From the NCBI RefSeq assembly GCF_018282115.1, contig NZ_CP054306.1:1101488-1165487 (forward strand): a stretch of DNA of 64,000 nucleotides, in the 5' to 3' direction. The notes under the pieces were generated by a model, which saw only the letters and a program-made list of their open reading frames with translations, was not told where the DNA came from and made no database searches. The first letter of the stretch is position 1, and each line of letters starts with the position of its first letter. This document shows, piece after piece, positions 8,716 through 17,489 of this stretch. The DNA comes from Synechocystis sp. PCC 7338. Its GTDB lineage: Bacteria > Cyanobacteriota > Cyanobacteriia > Cyanobacteriales > Microcystaceae. Position numbers and translations under genes: made by a program.

Positions 8716-9420
8716 TTGAAGCTATCTCCAAAATTAATAATTATCTTTTTGTTGATTTGTGGATTGGTTTTTACCATTCACCATTTTAATCTAGGGATGG
8801 CTTTAAACATATTACTAGCCAAAGTAAAAAACCTAGGCTGGTGGGCTCCTTCAATTTATATTGCTGCCTACAACTTAGCCACAATTTTACTTCTACCCGG
8901 CTCCCTGTTGACCATGAAAGGAGGCTGTTTATTTGGGTGGTGGTGGGGCACTATTTACACAACAATCGCCGCCATGATTGGAGCAACTATTGCTTTTTTA
9001 ATTGGTCGCCATTTCTCCAGAAATTGGGTGCAGAAAAAAATGACAAAATACCCAAAATTTAAGTTACTCAACGCCGCCGTTAAAAAAGATGGTTGGAAAA
9101 TTGTTATTTTAACTCGCCTTTCCCCCATTTTTCCGTTCAATTTACTTAACTATGGTTTTGGTGTAACTGATGTTTCCCTCAAAGATTATATTCTTGGTTC
9201 CCTCGCCATGATTCCCGCCACAATTGCGTACACTTATATTGGTTCATTGGCTACAGGTTTAACAACTATTGGCGATAATCTCAATAACCAAACCCAAATA
9301 ATACAGTGGTCTATGCGCTTATGTGGTCTTGGAGCAACGGTATTTTTGATTATTTATCTCAAACAATGGTCAGACAAAGTTTTTCAACAAAGTCTATCCA
9401 ATCTAGAATCAAAAAAGTAA
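8716..9420 (+). CDS. VTT (TVP38/TMEM64/DedA-like) membrane protein, first copy
   Basis: An integral membrane protein of the VTT/SNARE-associated family, about 234 residues with an N-terminal helix (5-25) and four further hydrophobic segments. Family motifs present are LLLPGSLLT, a helix with IGATIAFLIGR, and the signature LTRLSPIFPFNLLNYGFG. Homologues act in lipid scrambling or ion-coupled transport, but no substrate can be read here. TTG 8716 is preferred because AAAGGAG at 8701-8707 lies eight bases upstream; TTG 8710 is too close. It differs from its paralogue at 11668-12483 by a tryptophan-rich KGGCLFGWWWG stretch. It is followed 48 bp later by arsM. Confidence 0.85.
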   Translation: MKLSPKLIIIFLLICGLVFTIHHFNLGMALNILLAKVKNLGWWAPSIYIAAYNLATILLLPGSLLTMKGGCLFGWWWGTIYTTIAAMIGATIAFLIGRHFSRNWVQKKMTKYPKFKLLNAAVKKDGWKIVILTRLSPIFPFNLLNYGFGVTDVSLKDYILGSLAMIPATIAYTYIGSLATGLTTIGDNLNNQTQIIQWSMRLCGLGATVFLIIYLKQWSDKVFQQSLSNLESKK

Positions 9421-9468
9421 GTCGCCAATCCCAACGTAATCATTAGTTTATCAAAGTCAAAATCAACG

Positions 9469-10437
9469 ATGACCTACCTACAAACCACGGCCGATTTTTA
9501 CGCAGAAGTAGCACAAACTCCAGAAGTGGGGCTCTGTTGTGTGCAAAATAACCCCCTTACCCTGCCGGAATTGACCATTCCTGTGCCCATGCAGGAAATG
9601 AATTATGGTTGTGGTACAACAGTGCGTCCCAACGAGTTAGCTGGGGAATCAAGAGTGCTTTATGTGGGGGTAGGCGGTGGCCTGGAAGCATTGCAATTTT
9701 CCTATTTTTGCCGTCGCCCTGGAGGGGTGATTGCGGTGGACCCGGTGCCGGCCATGCGGATCGCTGCCCTGAGGAATTTAAAGTTAGCCTCTCAGCAAAA
9801 TTCTTGGTTCAAAACTGATTTTGTGGAAGTTCGGGCGGGGGATGCCTTTGCCTTACCCGTGCCGGATAATTCCGTGGATGTAGTGGCCCAGAATTGTCTT
9901 TTTAACATTTTTGAACCAGCGGATTTACACCGGGCTTTGCAGGAAACCTATCGGGTTTTAAAACCCCATGGTCGTTTAATAATGAGTGACCCCATTGCCA
10001 CCCGCCCCGTTCCCGAACATTTGCGCCAGGATGAACGGCTCCGGGCCATGTGTTTATCGGGGGCATTAACCTATGAAGAGTACACTCAGCATTTGATTGA
10101 TGTAGGCTTTGGGCAAATTGAAATTCGGGCCCGTCGTCCGTACCGTTTACTTGATTCTGTTACCTATCAGCTAGAGCAAAATTTATTGTTAGAAAGTCTT
10201 GATTCCGTTTCTTTTAAAGTGCCTATCCCCGATGATGGGGCCTGTATTTTTACCGGCAAGACTGCTATCTATGCTGGTTCAGAACCTCTATTTGATGACC
10301 AAGCTGGCCATATTTTGCAACAGGGAGTCCCCAGTGCGGTGTGCGATAAAACAGCGTTGAAATTAGGCTCTACCTATCCCGACAAAATTCTGGTTACAGA
10401 TTCCACCTGGCATTATGACGGCGGTGGTTGTTGCTAG
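9469..10437 (+). CDS. arsM: Arsenite S-adenosylmethionine methyltransferase (arsenosugar type)
   Basis: Predicted to methylate As(III) with S-adenosylmethionine in the cytosol, giving methylated arsenicals for arsenosugar synthesis. The 322-residue protein has a class I methyltransferase core from about 60 to 190: glycine-rich VGVGGGLEAL as SAM motif I, then DPVPAMR, the acidic DNSVDVV and LKPHGRLIMSD. Cysteines suited to arsenic binding include a GLCC pair near residue 22, NYGCG near 47, QNC near 143 and a C-terminal GGGCC pair. The arsS gene follows, which is the usual arsenosugar pairing. Starts at ATG 9469 without a strong ribosome site. A decayed copy of its first codons lies at 5932. 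Confidence 0.85.
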   Translation: MTYLQTTADFYAEVAQTPEVGLCCVQNNPLTLPELTIPVPMQEMNYGCGTTVRPNELAGESRVLYVGVGGGLEALQFSYFCRRPGGVIAVDPVPAMRIAALRNLKLASQQNSWFKTDFVEVRAGDAFALPVPDNSVDVVAQNCLFNIFEPADLHRALQETYRVLKPHGRLIMSDPIATRPVPEHLRQDERLRAMCLSGALTYEEYTQHLIDVGFGQIEIRARRPYRLLDSVTYQLEQNLLLESLDSVSFKVPIPDDGACIFTGKTAIYAGSEPLFDDQAGHILQQGVPSAVCDKTALKLGSTYPDKILVTDSTWHYDGGGCC

Positions 10438-10474
10438 GGTTAATCTAAGAGAGGTTTTGAAAACTGCGAATCTG

Positions 10475-10505
10475 CCCCCTAAATCCCCCAAAATTGGGGG
10501 AATTT
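10475..10505. repeat. Palindromic C-rich intergenic repeat
   Basis: CCCCCT-AAA followed by the near-perfect palindrome TCCCCCAAAATTGGGGGA (10484-10501, 8-bp arms, 2-base loop). It lies between arsM and arsS. Similar CCCCCTAAAT sequence, in opposite orientation, lies at 20905-20946, so it looks like a dispersed REP-type element. It could also form an attenuator hairpin between the two genes, though no T-run follows. Confidence 0.6.
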
Positions 10506-10610
10506 AAGACCATTCTTTCCAGAAGTGGAGGAACAGGAGACTTTTTAAACATCCTCTAAGTAGTATTCGATAATCAACATTTTTGAGATAGTTTAAGCAA
10601 TTTAGATAAC

Positions 10611-11621
10611 ATGGTTCAACAACTAGAGTGTTCTTTCCAAAAATCAAAAATTACTCCCTTTGCTGAAAAGTTAGAAAATCCCCTAAGCAAACAAAAAATT
10701 TCCACCCTCCAAATCAACTTAGGTAAACGCTGTAACCTTGCCTGTAGCCATTGTCACGTGGATGCTAGTCCGAAACGCACTGAAGAGCTTTCCCCAGAAA
10801 TTTGTCAGCAATTAATTGCCATTATCCAAAAATTCCCCCAAATAAAAGTGGTTGATCTCACCGGGGGAGCACCGGAAATGCTCCATGGCTTTAGGCCCAT
10901 TGTGGAAGCGGTCAGAGAGACGGGAAAGGAGGTGATTGTTCGTTCCAACCTAACCATCTACTTTGAAACAGGATTTAGGGATATTCCTGAGTATTGTGCC
11001 CGCCATCAAGTCAGAGTTGTCGCTTCTTTACCCTGTTACCTAGAAGATAATGTGGATAAAATGCGGGGTAATGGAGTTTATGAAAAATCTATCCAAGCAC
11101 TCCAGTGGTTAAATAAACTCGGTTATGGCCAAGAATCAAGCTTAATTCTGGATCTAGTTTATAATCCGCCCTTACCAACTTCAGAAAAGTTTTCCCTTGC
11201 TCCTCCCCAGGAAGCCCTTGAGCAGGATTACAAAAAGTTCCTCAAAGAACATTTCGACATTGATTTTAATTATTTGCTAACCATTACCAATTTACCCATT
11301 GGTCGGAGTAAATTTCATCTTGAAAAATATCAATTACATCAAAAATATCTGGGCTTCTTAGAACAGAACTTCAATCCAGATACAGTTGATAGTTTAATGT
11401 GTCGTAACGAACTATCCATTGATTATCTTGGCAATGTTTATGATTGTGATTTTAACCAAATGGAAAATATTCCCGCAAAATCCACCCTTAACCAAAAATT
11501 AACTGTCATGGATTTATTGAAGGCTGATAATTTAGATTTGATCCAAGATGTTAAAACTGCCAATTATTGCTATGGTTGTACCGCTGGAGCCGGGTCTAGC
11601 TGTGGAGGAGCTTTAATTTGA
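10611..11621 (+). CDS. arsS: Arsenosugar biosynthesis radical SAM protein ArsS
   Basis: Radical SAM enzyme predicted to transfer the 5'-deoxyadenosyl group to dimethylarsinous acid, forming the precursor of arsenosugars. The 336-residue protein carries the [4Fe-4S] triad C41-x3-C45-x2-C48 (RCNLACSHCH), the SAM-binding GGAPE motif and a C-terminal DUF3641-type domain with cysteines in LMCRNELSIDYLGN, YDCDF and NYCYGCTAGAGSSCGG. Length and the terminal GAGSSC motif fit the ArsS family. The gene lies 173 bp after arsM with a palindromic repeat between; arsM and arsS commonly occur as neighbours. ATG 10611 is the first start in frame. Confidence 0.88.
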   Translation: MVQQLECSFQKSKITPFAEKLENPLSKQKISTLQINLGKRCNLACSHCHVDASPKRTEELSPEICQQLIAIIQKFPQIKVVDLTGGAPEMLHGFRPIVEAVRETGKEVIVRSNLTIYFETGFRDIPEYCARHQVRVVASLPCYLEDNVDKMRGNGVYEKSIQALQWLNKLGYGQESSLILDLVYNPPLPTSEKFSLAPPQEALEQDYKKFLKEHFDIDFNYLLTITNLPIGRSKFHLEKYQLHQKYLGFLEQNFNPDTVDSLMCRNELSIDYLGNVYDCDFNQMENIPAKSTLNQKLTVMDLLKADNLDLIQDVKTANYCYGCTAGAGSSCGGALI

Positions 11622-11667
11622 TCTGATTTTGTCATTATCTATTCACTCTTTTCACATCACTATAATT

Positions 11668-12483
11668 ATGTTGATCCATCTGCTAAAAAAACAGTCTAAC
11701 CTCCACCACTGGCAAGGTTTTGGACTTTTGGCCATCTGTGCTTTTGCCTTCAGTCACCTGTTGGAGGCATTAGCCATCTCTAGCTTTAGTATTGCAATGG
11801 TTTTCTTTGCCAGTCCTGCCCTAGCCCAGGAAAGCAGTGTCGGGGATTTTAATCCCCAAAATTGGTTACTCATTGCCCTGCAATGGATTGATGGTTTAGG
11901 TACTGCCGGGGCGATCGCCTTTATTTTGCTTTATGTGGTGGCAACGGTAGCTTTTCTGCCGGGTTCAATTTTAACCTTAGGTGCTGGAGTTGTGTTCGGG
12001 GTAGTGCTCGGCTCAGTCTATGTTTTTGTTGGAGCCACCCTGGGAGCAACGGGGGCATTCCTGGTGGGACGATACTTAGCCCGGGGTTGGGTAGCGAAAA
12101 AAATTGCCGGCAATCAAAAATTCAAAGCTATTGATGAAGCGGTGGGTAGAGAAGGCCTAAAAATTGTCATTTTAACTAGACTTTCTCCAGTTTTTCCTTT
12201 TAATTTATTGAATTACGGTTATGGCATCACCGGCGTTTCCTTAAAGGATTATGTCGTTGGTTCCCTTGGCATGATTCCCGGCACTATTATGTATGTTTAC
12301 ATTGGCTCTTTAGCTGGAAGCTTAGCTACTGTGGGAGCGGAAACGAACCAAGCCAATCCCAATTTGCAATGGGCAATTCGAATTATTGGCTTTATTGCCA
12401 CCGTCGCTGTTACTTTTTACGTCACTAAAGTTGCCAAAAAAGCTTTAGACGATGCAATTCTAACATCGGAAGTAGTTGAATAA
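11668..12483 (+). CDS. VTT (TVP38/TMEM64/DedA-like) membrane protein, second copy
   Basis: Paralogue of the protein at 8716-9420, about 271 residues from ATG 11668 (TTG 11629 would add 13 unlikely residues). It has an extra N-terminal hydrophobic segment ending in ASPALAQE, which looks like a signal peptide or a first membrane helix. The VTT core follows with FLPGSILTLGAGVVFG, GATGAFLVGR and the signature LTRLSPVFPFNLLNYGYG. The shared core is nearly collinear with the first copy, so one arose by duplication. Position after arsS and before a mercuric-reductase-like gene suggests a part in arsenical handling or in protecting the membrane, but the substrate is unknown. Confidence 0.85.
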   Translation: MLIHLLKKQSNLHHWQGFGLLAICAFAFSHLLEALAISSFSIAMVFFASPALAQESSVGDFNPQNWLLIALQWIDGLGTAGAIAFILLYVVATVAFLPGSILTLGAGVVFGVVLGSVYVFVGATLGATGAFLVGRYLARGWVAKKIAGNQKFKAIDEAVGREGLKIVILTRLSPVFPFNLLNYGYGITGVSLKDYVVGSLGMIPGTIMYVYIGSLAGSLATVGAETNQANPNLQWAIRIIGFIATVAVTFYVTKVAKKALDDAILTSEVVE

Positions 12484-12629
12484 AAAATTGATTACTAGTT
12501 ATTAATAATAATCATCTAGTTATTTTTTGCTAGTACAGCCAACAATTTTAAATTTTTGCTTTTTTTGAATTGCCAATTTAGTATTCTGATATTTAACTTT
12601 AAATATTTTTTATCAAACAATTAATTTTT

Positions 12630-14186
12630 ATGAATAATCCCAATATTTCTATTATTGACATTGTCCCCAGAGATGAATATAACCGGCAATTACTAGCCCA
12701 TGTTCATCCCCCTGATTGGATCAATCCTTCTCCCAAAGATCAATATGATCTAGTGGTCATTGGGGCAGGCACCGCTGGTTTAGTAGTGGCGGCCGGGGCG
12801 GCAGGTTTAGGTCTTGGGCTCAAAGTCGCCCTAATTGAAAAGCATCTGATGGGAGGCGATTGTCTCAATGTTGGTTGCGTTCCGTCTAAAGCTCTCATTA
12901 GCTCGGCGAGGGTGGTGGGGGCAATAAATAACGCCGCTAATTTAGGCATTAAAAAACCAGGCAATATTGAAGTTGATTTTCCGGCTGTCATGGCCAGAAT
13001 GCGCCAAATTAGAGCGGGCATTAGCCATCATGATTCTGCCCAAAGATTTCAGGATTTAGGTATTGATGTCTTTCTTGGGCAAGGGCATTTTCTGCGTAAC
13101 AATAAAATTGAAGTGGGAGAAGCTATTCTTAACTACAAAAAAGCCGTAATTGCCACGGGAGCTAGGGCGGTTAAACCTAACATTTCTGGCATTGAAGAAG
13201 TGGGATTCTTAACCAATGAAACAGTATTTTCTTTAACGGAATGCCCCGATCGCCTGGCGGTTATTGGCGGTGGCCCCATTGGCTGTGAGCTAGCCCAAGC
13301 CTTTCAACGATTAGGAGCAAGGGTGACTTTGCTTCATCGAGGTGACCATTTATTAAATAAAGAAGATCCAGAAGCCGCAGAAATTGTTCAACAATCCTTA
13401 CTTAAAGATGGCGTTCAATTAGTTTTAAATGTCCAGCTAGAACGAGCAGAATTAACAGAAAATGGCAAGGTTTTACACTACAGTAATAACAGTGAATCAG
13501 GTTCCGTTATTGTCGATGAAATTCTGGTCGGTGCAGGGCGAGCCCCTAATGTGGAGGGATTAAACTTAGAGGCTGTAGGGGTAAAATTTGATCGCCGAGG
13601 AGTGAGAGTCAACGATTATTTGCAAACTACCAACCCGCAAATTTATGCTGCCGGGGATATTTGTATGGACTGGAAATTCACCCATGCCGCCGATGCCGCC
13701 GCTCGCATTGTGATTAAAAATACTCTCTTCTCTCCCTTCGGTTTAGGACGCAGTAAATTAAGTAATTTAACCATGCCTTGGGTAACCTACACTGACCCAG
13801 AAATTGCCCACGTAGGACTAAATAAAAATACCGCCGATGCTTTTGACATAGGCTATAAAACTATTAAAATTCCCTTCTCTCAAGTTGACCGGGCGATCGC
13901 CGCTGGAGAGACGGAGGGCTTTTTAAAAATTATTCATATAGCTAACAGCGATGAAATTTTGGGCGCCACCATTGTCGCTCCCCACGCCGGGGAAATGATC
14001 TCGGAAATCACCACGGCGATCGTTAATAAAATTGGTTTGAGCAAATTATCCAGCGTCATTCATCCCTACCCTACCCAAGCAGAAGCAATTAAAAAAGCTG
14101 CTGATGTCTACCGTCGTACCCTGCTCACCAATAATACGAAAAATTTATTAAAACTTCTAACTAAGTTTCCCAGCAAATTATTTTAG
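12630..14186 (+). CDS. Mercuric-reductase-like FAD-dependent disulfide oxidoreductase
   Basis: A 518-residue pyridine nucleotide-disulfide oxidoreductase. Visible parts are the FAD-binding GAGTAGLVVAAGAAGLG, the redox-active pair C78/C83 in GGDCLNVGCVPSKAL, the NAD(P)H-binding GGGPIGCELAQAF, the second FAD motif with YAAGDI, and a C-terminal dimer domain with the active-site base segment HPYPTQAEA. It lacks the N-terminal metal-binding domain and the C-terminal vicinal cysteine pair of true MerA, so mercury reduction is doubtful despite common annotation. Its place behind arsM, arsS and VTT suggests a redox role in arsenosugar metabolism or thiol stress; that is inference. ATG 12630 lies in an AT-rich leader with no clear ribosome site. 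Confidence 0.85.
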   Translation: MNNPNISIIDIVPRDEYNRQLLAHVHPPDWINPSPKDQYDLVVIGAGTAGLVVAAGAAGLGLGLKVALIEKHLMGGDCLNVGCVPSKALISSARVVGAINNAANLGIKKPGNIEVDFPAVMARMRQIRAGISHHDSAQRFQDLGIDVFLGQGHFLRNNKIEVGEAILNYKKAVIATGARAVKPNISGIEEVGFLTNETVFSLTECPDRLAVIGGGPIGCELAQAFQRLGARVTLLHRGDHLLNKEDPEAAEIVQQSLLKDGVQLVLNVQLERAELTENGKVLHYSNNSESGSVIVDEILVGAGRAPNVEGLNLEAVGVKFDRRGVRVNDYLQTTNPQIYAAGDICMDWKFTHAADAAARIVIKNTLFSPFGLGRSKLSNLTMPWVTYTDPEIAHVGLNKNTADAFDIGYKTIKIPFSQVDRAIAAGETEGFLKIIHIANSDEILGATIVAPHAGEMISEITTAIVNKIGLSKLSSVIHPYPTQAEAIKKAADVYRRTLLTNNTKNLLKLLTKFPSKLF

Positions 14187-14221
14187 AAAATATACTCAAA
14201 AGCTCTAAAATTATGTTCAAT

Positions 14222-14557
14222 TTAAGATTGGCCACAACAGGTTTCATAACCTAAACTTTCTAAGATTAAATCGCTAACAGCATTGGCCACTGCAAATTCA
14301 CTAAAAAAACTTTCCCGAAAATCAAAAGCCTGCATTTCGGTCACAATGGCAATTACCAAGGAGCCCAGATCATTTTCCCCTTCTAATCGTTGACGCACAA
14401 AAATTTGGGCAGCCCTTTCCGCAATGGTGGCATTAATTCCTTCGGGGATAAATTCTTGGTTAAGCCATTGTTGTAATCCTTGACGTAACCAATCTCCCTC
14501 TTGCACAGGGTCTTGGATGGGGGGCAATGTGATGGGGGGGATGGGGTCAACAGCCAT
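14222..14557 (-). CDS. Conserved cyanobacterial hypothetical protein
   Basis: A 111-residue soluble acidic protein, not recognised as a named family. It begins with a proline-rich stretch (PIPPITLPPIQDP) and continues as mostly helical sequence, ending in YETCCGQS with two adjacent cysteines. No signal peptide, membrane helix or catalytic motif is seen. It lies just downstream of ureC on the same strand (110 bp gap) and converges on the flavoprotein gene. No role in urease can be read from the sequence. Confidence 0.6.
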   Translation of the reverse strand: MAVDPIPPITLPPIQDPVQEGDWLRQGLQQWLNQEFIPEGINATIAERAAQIFVRQRLEGENDLGSLVIAIVTEMQAFDFRESFFSEFAVANAVSDLILESLGYETCCGQS

Positions 14558-14667
14558 AGTTCCAGGGCACTTTGTTTAGAAAATGTTGACAGAATATTGT
14601 CCAAAATTAGGCAATTCACGTCCATGGTAGCAGATTGTTACATGGCCAAAAGCAAGCCCAAAAGTTA

Positions 14668-16377
14668 CTAAAACAAGAAGTAACGTTGGGCCATGGGCAG
14701 CACTGATGCTGGCTCACAGGTGAGTAATTCTCCGTCGGCTCGCACTTCGTAGGTTTCTGGATCTACTTCAATATGGGGCAAATAATCATTCAGTTTCAGA
14801 TCCCGTTTGGTTAACTGGCGAATATTTTTCACCGCCACCACCGGCTTGCTCAGCCCTAATTTTTCGCCAACATCTTTTTTCGCTGCCTTCTGGGAAACAA
14901 AAGTCACACTCGTAGCGGCGATCGCCCCACCATAACTAGCAAACATCGACTGCATATGCACTGGCTGAGGCGTGGGAATACTAGCATTGGCATCCCCCAT
15001 TTGGGCGTAGGCAACCATGCCACCTTTAATAACTAATTCTGGTTTAACTCCAAAAAAAGCGGGACTCCAGAGACAGAGATCTGCTAACTTGCCCACTTCC
15101 ACTGAACCGATCTCCTCGGAAATGCCGTGGGTAATAGCGGGATTGATAGTGTATTTAGCCACATAGCGTTTGGCCCTGAGATTATCATTGTCTCCTCTTT
15201 CCCCGGCGAGGGCTCCCCGTTGCACTTTCATTTTGTGGGCCGTTTGCCAAGTGCGACAAATCACTTCCCCTACCCGGCCCATGGCTTGGGAGTCGGAAGA
15301 AATGATGCTAAAAGCCCCCAGGTCATGGAGAATATCCTCCGCCGCAATGGTTTCTCGACGGATCCGAGACTCGGCAAAAGCCACATCTTCGGGAATATTA
15401 CGGTGCAGGTGGTGGCACACCATTAACATGTCTAGATGTTCTTCCAGGGTGTTGATGGTGTAGGGTCGGGTGGGATTGGTGGAGGAAGGGAGAACGTTCA
15501 ATTCTCCGCAAATTTTGATAATGTCCGGTGCGTGGCCTCCCCCGGCTCCTTCGGTGTGATAGGTGTGAATAACTCGATTTTTGAGGGCGGCAATGGTGGT
15601 TTCCACAAACCCCGCTTCGTTGAGGGTGTCGGTGTGGATAGCCACCTGAACGTCGTAATCTTCCGCCACGCTCAAACAGTTGTTGATCGCCGCTGGGGTA
15701 GTGCCCCAATCCTCATGGAGTTTCAGCCCGATCGCCCCGGCCTTAATCTGTTCTGCCAAGGCTGCCGGTTGACTGCCATTGCCCTTGCCCAAAAAGCCCA
15801 GGTTAATGGGAAAACCATCAGCCGCCTGTAACATGCGGTGAATGTTCCAAGCCCCAGGAGTGCAAGTAGTGGCCTTGGTGCCCGCCGCCGGCCCAGTGCC
15901 TCCCCCAAGCAGGGTGGTAACCCCCGAAGCTAAAGCCGTTTCAATCTGTTGGGGACAAATAAAATGCACATGGGCATCAATCCCCCCCGCCGTTAAAATC
16001 ATTCCTTCCCCGGCGATCGCCTCGGTACTGGGGCCAATAATGATAGAAACATTGTCTTGGACATGGGGGTTACCCGCCTTGCCAATGGCACAAATGCGGC
16101 CGTTCTTAATGCCCACATCAGCTTTGACAATGCCCCACCAATCCAAAATCAAAGCATTGGTGATCACCACATCCACTGCCCCTTCTGCTCGGCTTAAAGG
16201 GGATTGCCCCATGCCATCCCGCACCACCTTACCGCCACCAAATTTGACCTCGTCGCCATAGGTAGTGTAGTCCTGTTCCACTTCGATAAACAATTCCGTA
16301 TCCGCCAGCCGCACCTTATCCCCCACTGTGGGGCCAAAGGTGTGGGCGTAGCTGTGGCGGTCCATCCGATAACTCAT
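14668..16377 (-). CDS. ureC: Urease alpha (catalytic) subunit
   Basis: Hydrolyses urea to ammonia and carbamate at a dinuclear nickel centre. The 569-residue protein has full family length. Nickel ligands are visible as H136 and H138 in GIDAHVHF, the carbamylated lysine as K219 in [10 protein letters not shown], and the flap histidine in MVCHHLHRN; the motif DSQAMGR lies further on. No ureA, ureB or accessory gene (ureD, E, F, G) is in the window, so the other subunits must be encoded elsewhere, as is known for Synechocystis. ATG 16377 is the start; the gene runs leftward toward the hypothetical at 14222-14557. Confidence 0.97.
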   Translation of the reverse strand: MSYRMDRHSYAHTFGPTVGDKVRLADTELFIEVEQDYTTYGDEVKFGGGKVVRDGMGQSPLSRAEGAVDVVITNALILDWWGIVKADVGIKNGRICAIGKAGNPHVQDNVSIIIGPSTEAIAGEGMILTAGGIDAHVHFICPQQIETALASGVTTLLGGGTGPAAGTKATTCTPGAWNIHRMLQAADGFPINLGFLGKGNGSQPAALAEQIKAGAIGLKLHEDWGTTPAAINNCLSVAEDYDVQVAIHTDTLNEAGFVETTIAALKNRVIHTYHTEGAGGGHAPDIIKICGELNVLPSSTNPTRPYTINTLEEHLDMLMVCHHLHRNIPEDVAFAESRIRRETIAAEDILHDLGAFSIISSDSQAMGRVGEVICRTWQTAHKMKVQRGALAGERGDNDNLRAKRYVAKYTINPAITHGISEEIGSVEVGKLADLCLWSPAFFGVKPELVIKGGMVAYAQMGDANASIPTPQPVHMQSMFASYGGAIAATSVTFVSQKAAKKDVGEKLGLSKPVVAVKNIRQLTKRDLKLNDYLPHIEVDPETYEVRADGELLTCEPASVLPMAQRYFLF

Positions 16378-16558
16378 GGTGACTATTTCCTTTGTTAATC
16401 AAGTGTTAATCAAGGGGAAGGGATTCGAGCAGTTGCGTCAAACTATAGGGACAGGTCTTCAGACAGAATTTTGCTAGGGGAAATGGAGAATTGCAGTTGA
16501 GATTCCATTGCTGAGAAACTAATAGTCCGGAATATTTGGTTCGGTCTAGCCAAAGCCC

Positions 16559-16813
16559 TTAACTCTTACCAGTGGCAGGGGAATAATCGGCAATAACGGC
16601 AATGTATAACAGGTGCAAAAGCAAACCCCCCAGCCAGATGCCGGAAAGGGGCGTCAACCAAGACCAATCGGCCTTGTTTAAGTTATGGAAAAACCATAGA
16701 CCAGAATTAATCGCCAAAAATACCGCCACATGGACAGCAAAATTCATACGATCATCTAAACGACGAAAGGCGGGATCATTACGGTCGGGTTTACGGGGCC
16801 AACGGGGAGGCAT
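16559..16813 (-). CDS. Small 2TM-domain membrane protein
   Basis: An 84-residue protein with a basic, proline-rich N-terminus (PPRWPRKPDRNDPAFRR) and two membrane helices: about 26-44 (FAVHVAVFLAINSGLWFF) and about 53-75 (LTPLSGIWLGGLLLHLLYIAV). This fits the two-TM domain family found widely in bacteria, whose function is not established. It is followed by ureC on the same strand after about 180 bp, but nothing ties the two functionally. Confidence 0.65.
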   Translation of the reverse strand: MPPRWPRKPDRNDPAFRRLDDRMNFAVHVAVFLAINSGLWFFHNLNKADWSWLTPLSGIWLGGLLLHLLYIAVIADYSPATGKS

Positions 16814-16986
16814 AGATTACCAATCAGGGTCACAATTAATCACTAGCCCCAATTTTAACGGCAACGGTCTGAAATCCCCGCAAATCGGGACGTAAAATTA
16901 AGCAAAATTTCAGCTAAGTTGGATTGCATTAGTCGCCTTTTCTGAATGGGGACCGGGATAAATTATGGCTTGCAGTAAACGTTCAA

Positions 16987-17044
16987 ATAATCGGTAAACC
17001 TATGCAATGGTTAGTTTAGATAATCGTTGTGGTAGATAATCGGT
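16987..17044. repeat. ATAATCG direct repeats upstream of the ArsR-family gene
   Basis: Within the 355-bp region between 16814 and 17168, TAGATAATCG occurs twice (17017-17026 and 17033-17042) and a related ATAATCGGT occurs at 16987-16995. The two close copies are 16 bp apart. They lie 130-180 bp before the repressor gene and may be regulator-binding sites. No other gene is seen in this gap. Confidence 0.4.
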
Positions 17045-17140
17045 CAAAAATCTGGCCATGGCTGGGGCCAGAAGCCGCCGAAAATCTTGTCACCTCTGAT
17101 TTGCCTAGCAGGGATGTCAATCGCAAAAGCTGATGATATG

Positions 17141-17159
17141 TTGAAGATCGGCTCTTCAA
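17141..17159. promoter_or_regulatory. Perfect inverted repeat, likely operator of the ArsR-family gene
   Basis: TTGAAGA-TCGGC-TCTTCAA is a 7-5-7 perfect dyad ending nine bases before ATG 17169. ArsR/SmtB repressors bind dyads of this size in their own promoters, so autoregulation is a plausible reading. It also overlaps the ribosome-binding region, so a hairpin in the mRNA is an alternative. Confidence 0.5.
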
Positions 17160-17168
17160 TGGATTCCT

Positions 17169-17489
17169 ATGCCTGCCATCAAAACCCCTGACCTAAAAAC
17201 TAAACTATTTCGGGGGCTGTCCGACTCTTCCCGCTTAGCCATTCTCCATGTCCTCCGGGCTCGGGCGTTAACGGTGAACGAAATTGTTGAGCGCACTGGC
17301 CTGACCCAATCAAATGTTTCTAACCATCTGGCCTGCTTACGCTGTTGTGACCTAGTGATCCGTGAACAACAGGGGCGTTATATGTATTATCAGCTTGCCA
17401 ATGACCGCATTGCCCAATTATTGGACTTAGCGGACGAACTGTTGTCTGAAGTGGCCGAAGGGGTGGCCCAATGTCAGCACTACAGTTAA
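17169..17489 (+). CDS. ArsR/SmtB-family metal-sensing repressor with CmtR-like cysteines
   Basis: A 106-residue winged-helix repressor. The core (about 10-80) has the SDSSRLAILHVLR first helix, recognition helix TQSNVSNHLACL and wing QQGRYMYYQL. Cys56 and Cys60 form a C-x3-C pair in the recognition-helix end and Cys102 lies in the C-terminal tail. This matches the C57/C61/C102 site of mycobacterial CmtR, which senses cadmium and lead. The ELCV(C/G)D alpha-3 motif of SmtB/ZiaR is not present. I infer soft-metal sensing. The usual adjacent efflux pump is absent: the next gene is convergent, with stop codons directly abutting. A perfect dyad lies just upstream. Confidence 0.85.
   Translation: MPAIKTPDLKTKLFRGLSDSSRLAILHVLRARALTVNEIVERTGLTQSNVSNHLACLRCCDLVIREQQGRYMYYQLANDRIAQLLDLADELLSEVAEGVAQCQHYS

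Noticed and set aside
12630-14186. Functional mercury-resistance (mer) operon
   Set aside because: There is no merR, merT or merP and the enzyme lacks MerA metal-binding cysteines.
15127-15831. Open frames on the plus strand inside ureC
   Set aside because: They mirror the strong codon bias of ureC on the other strand and show no family motifs.
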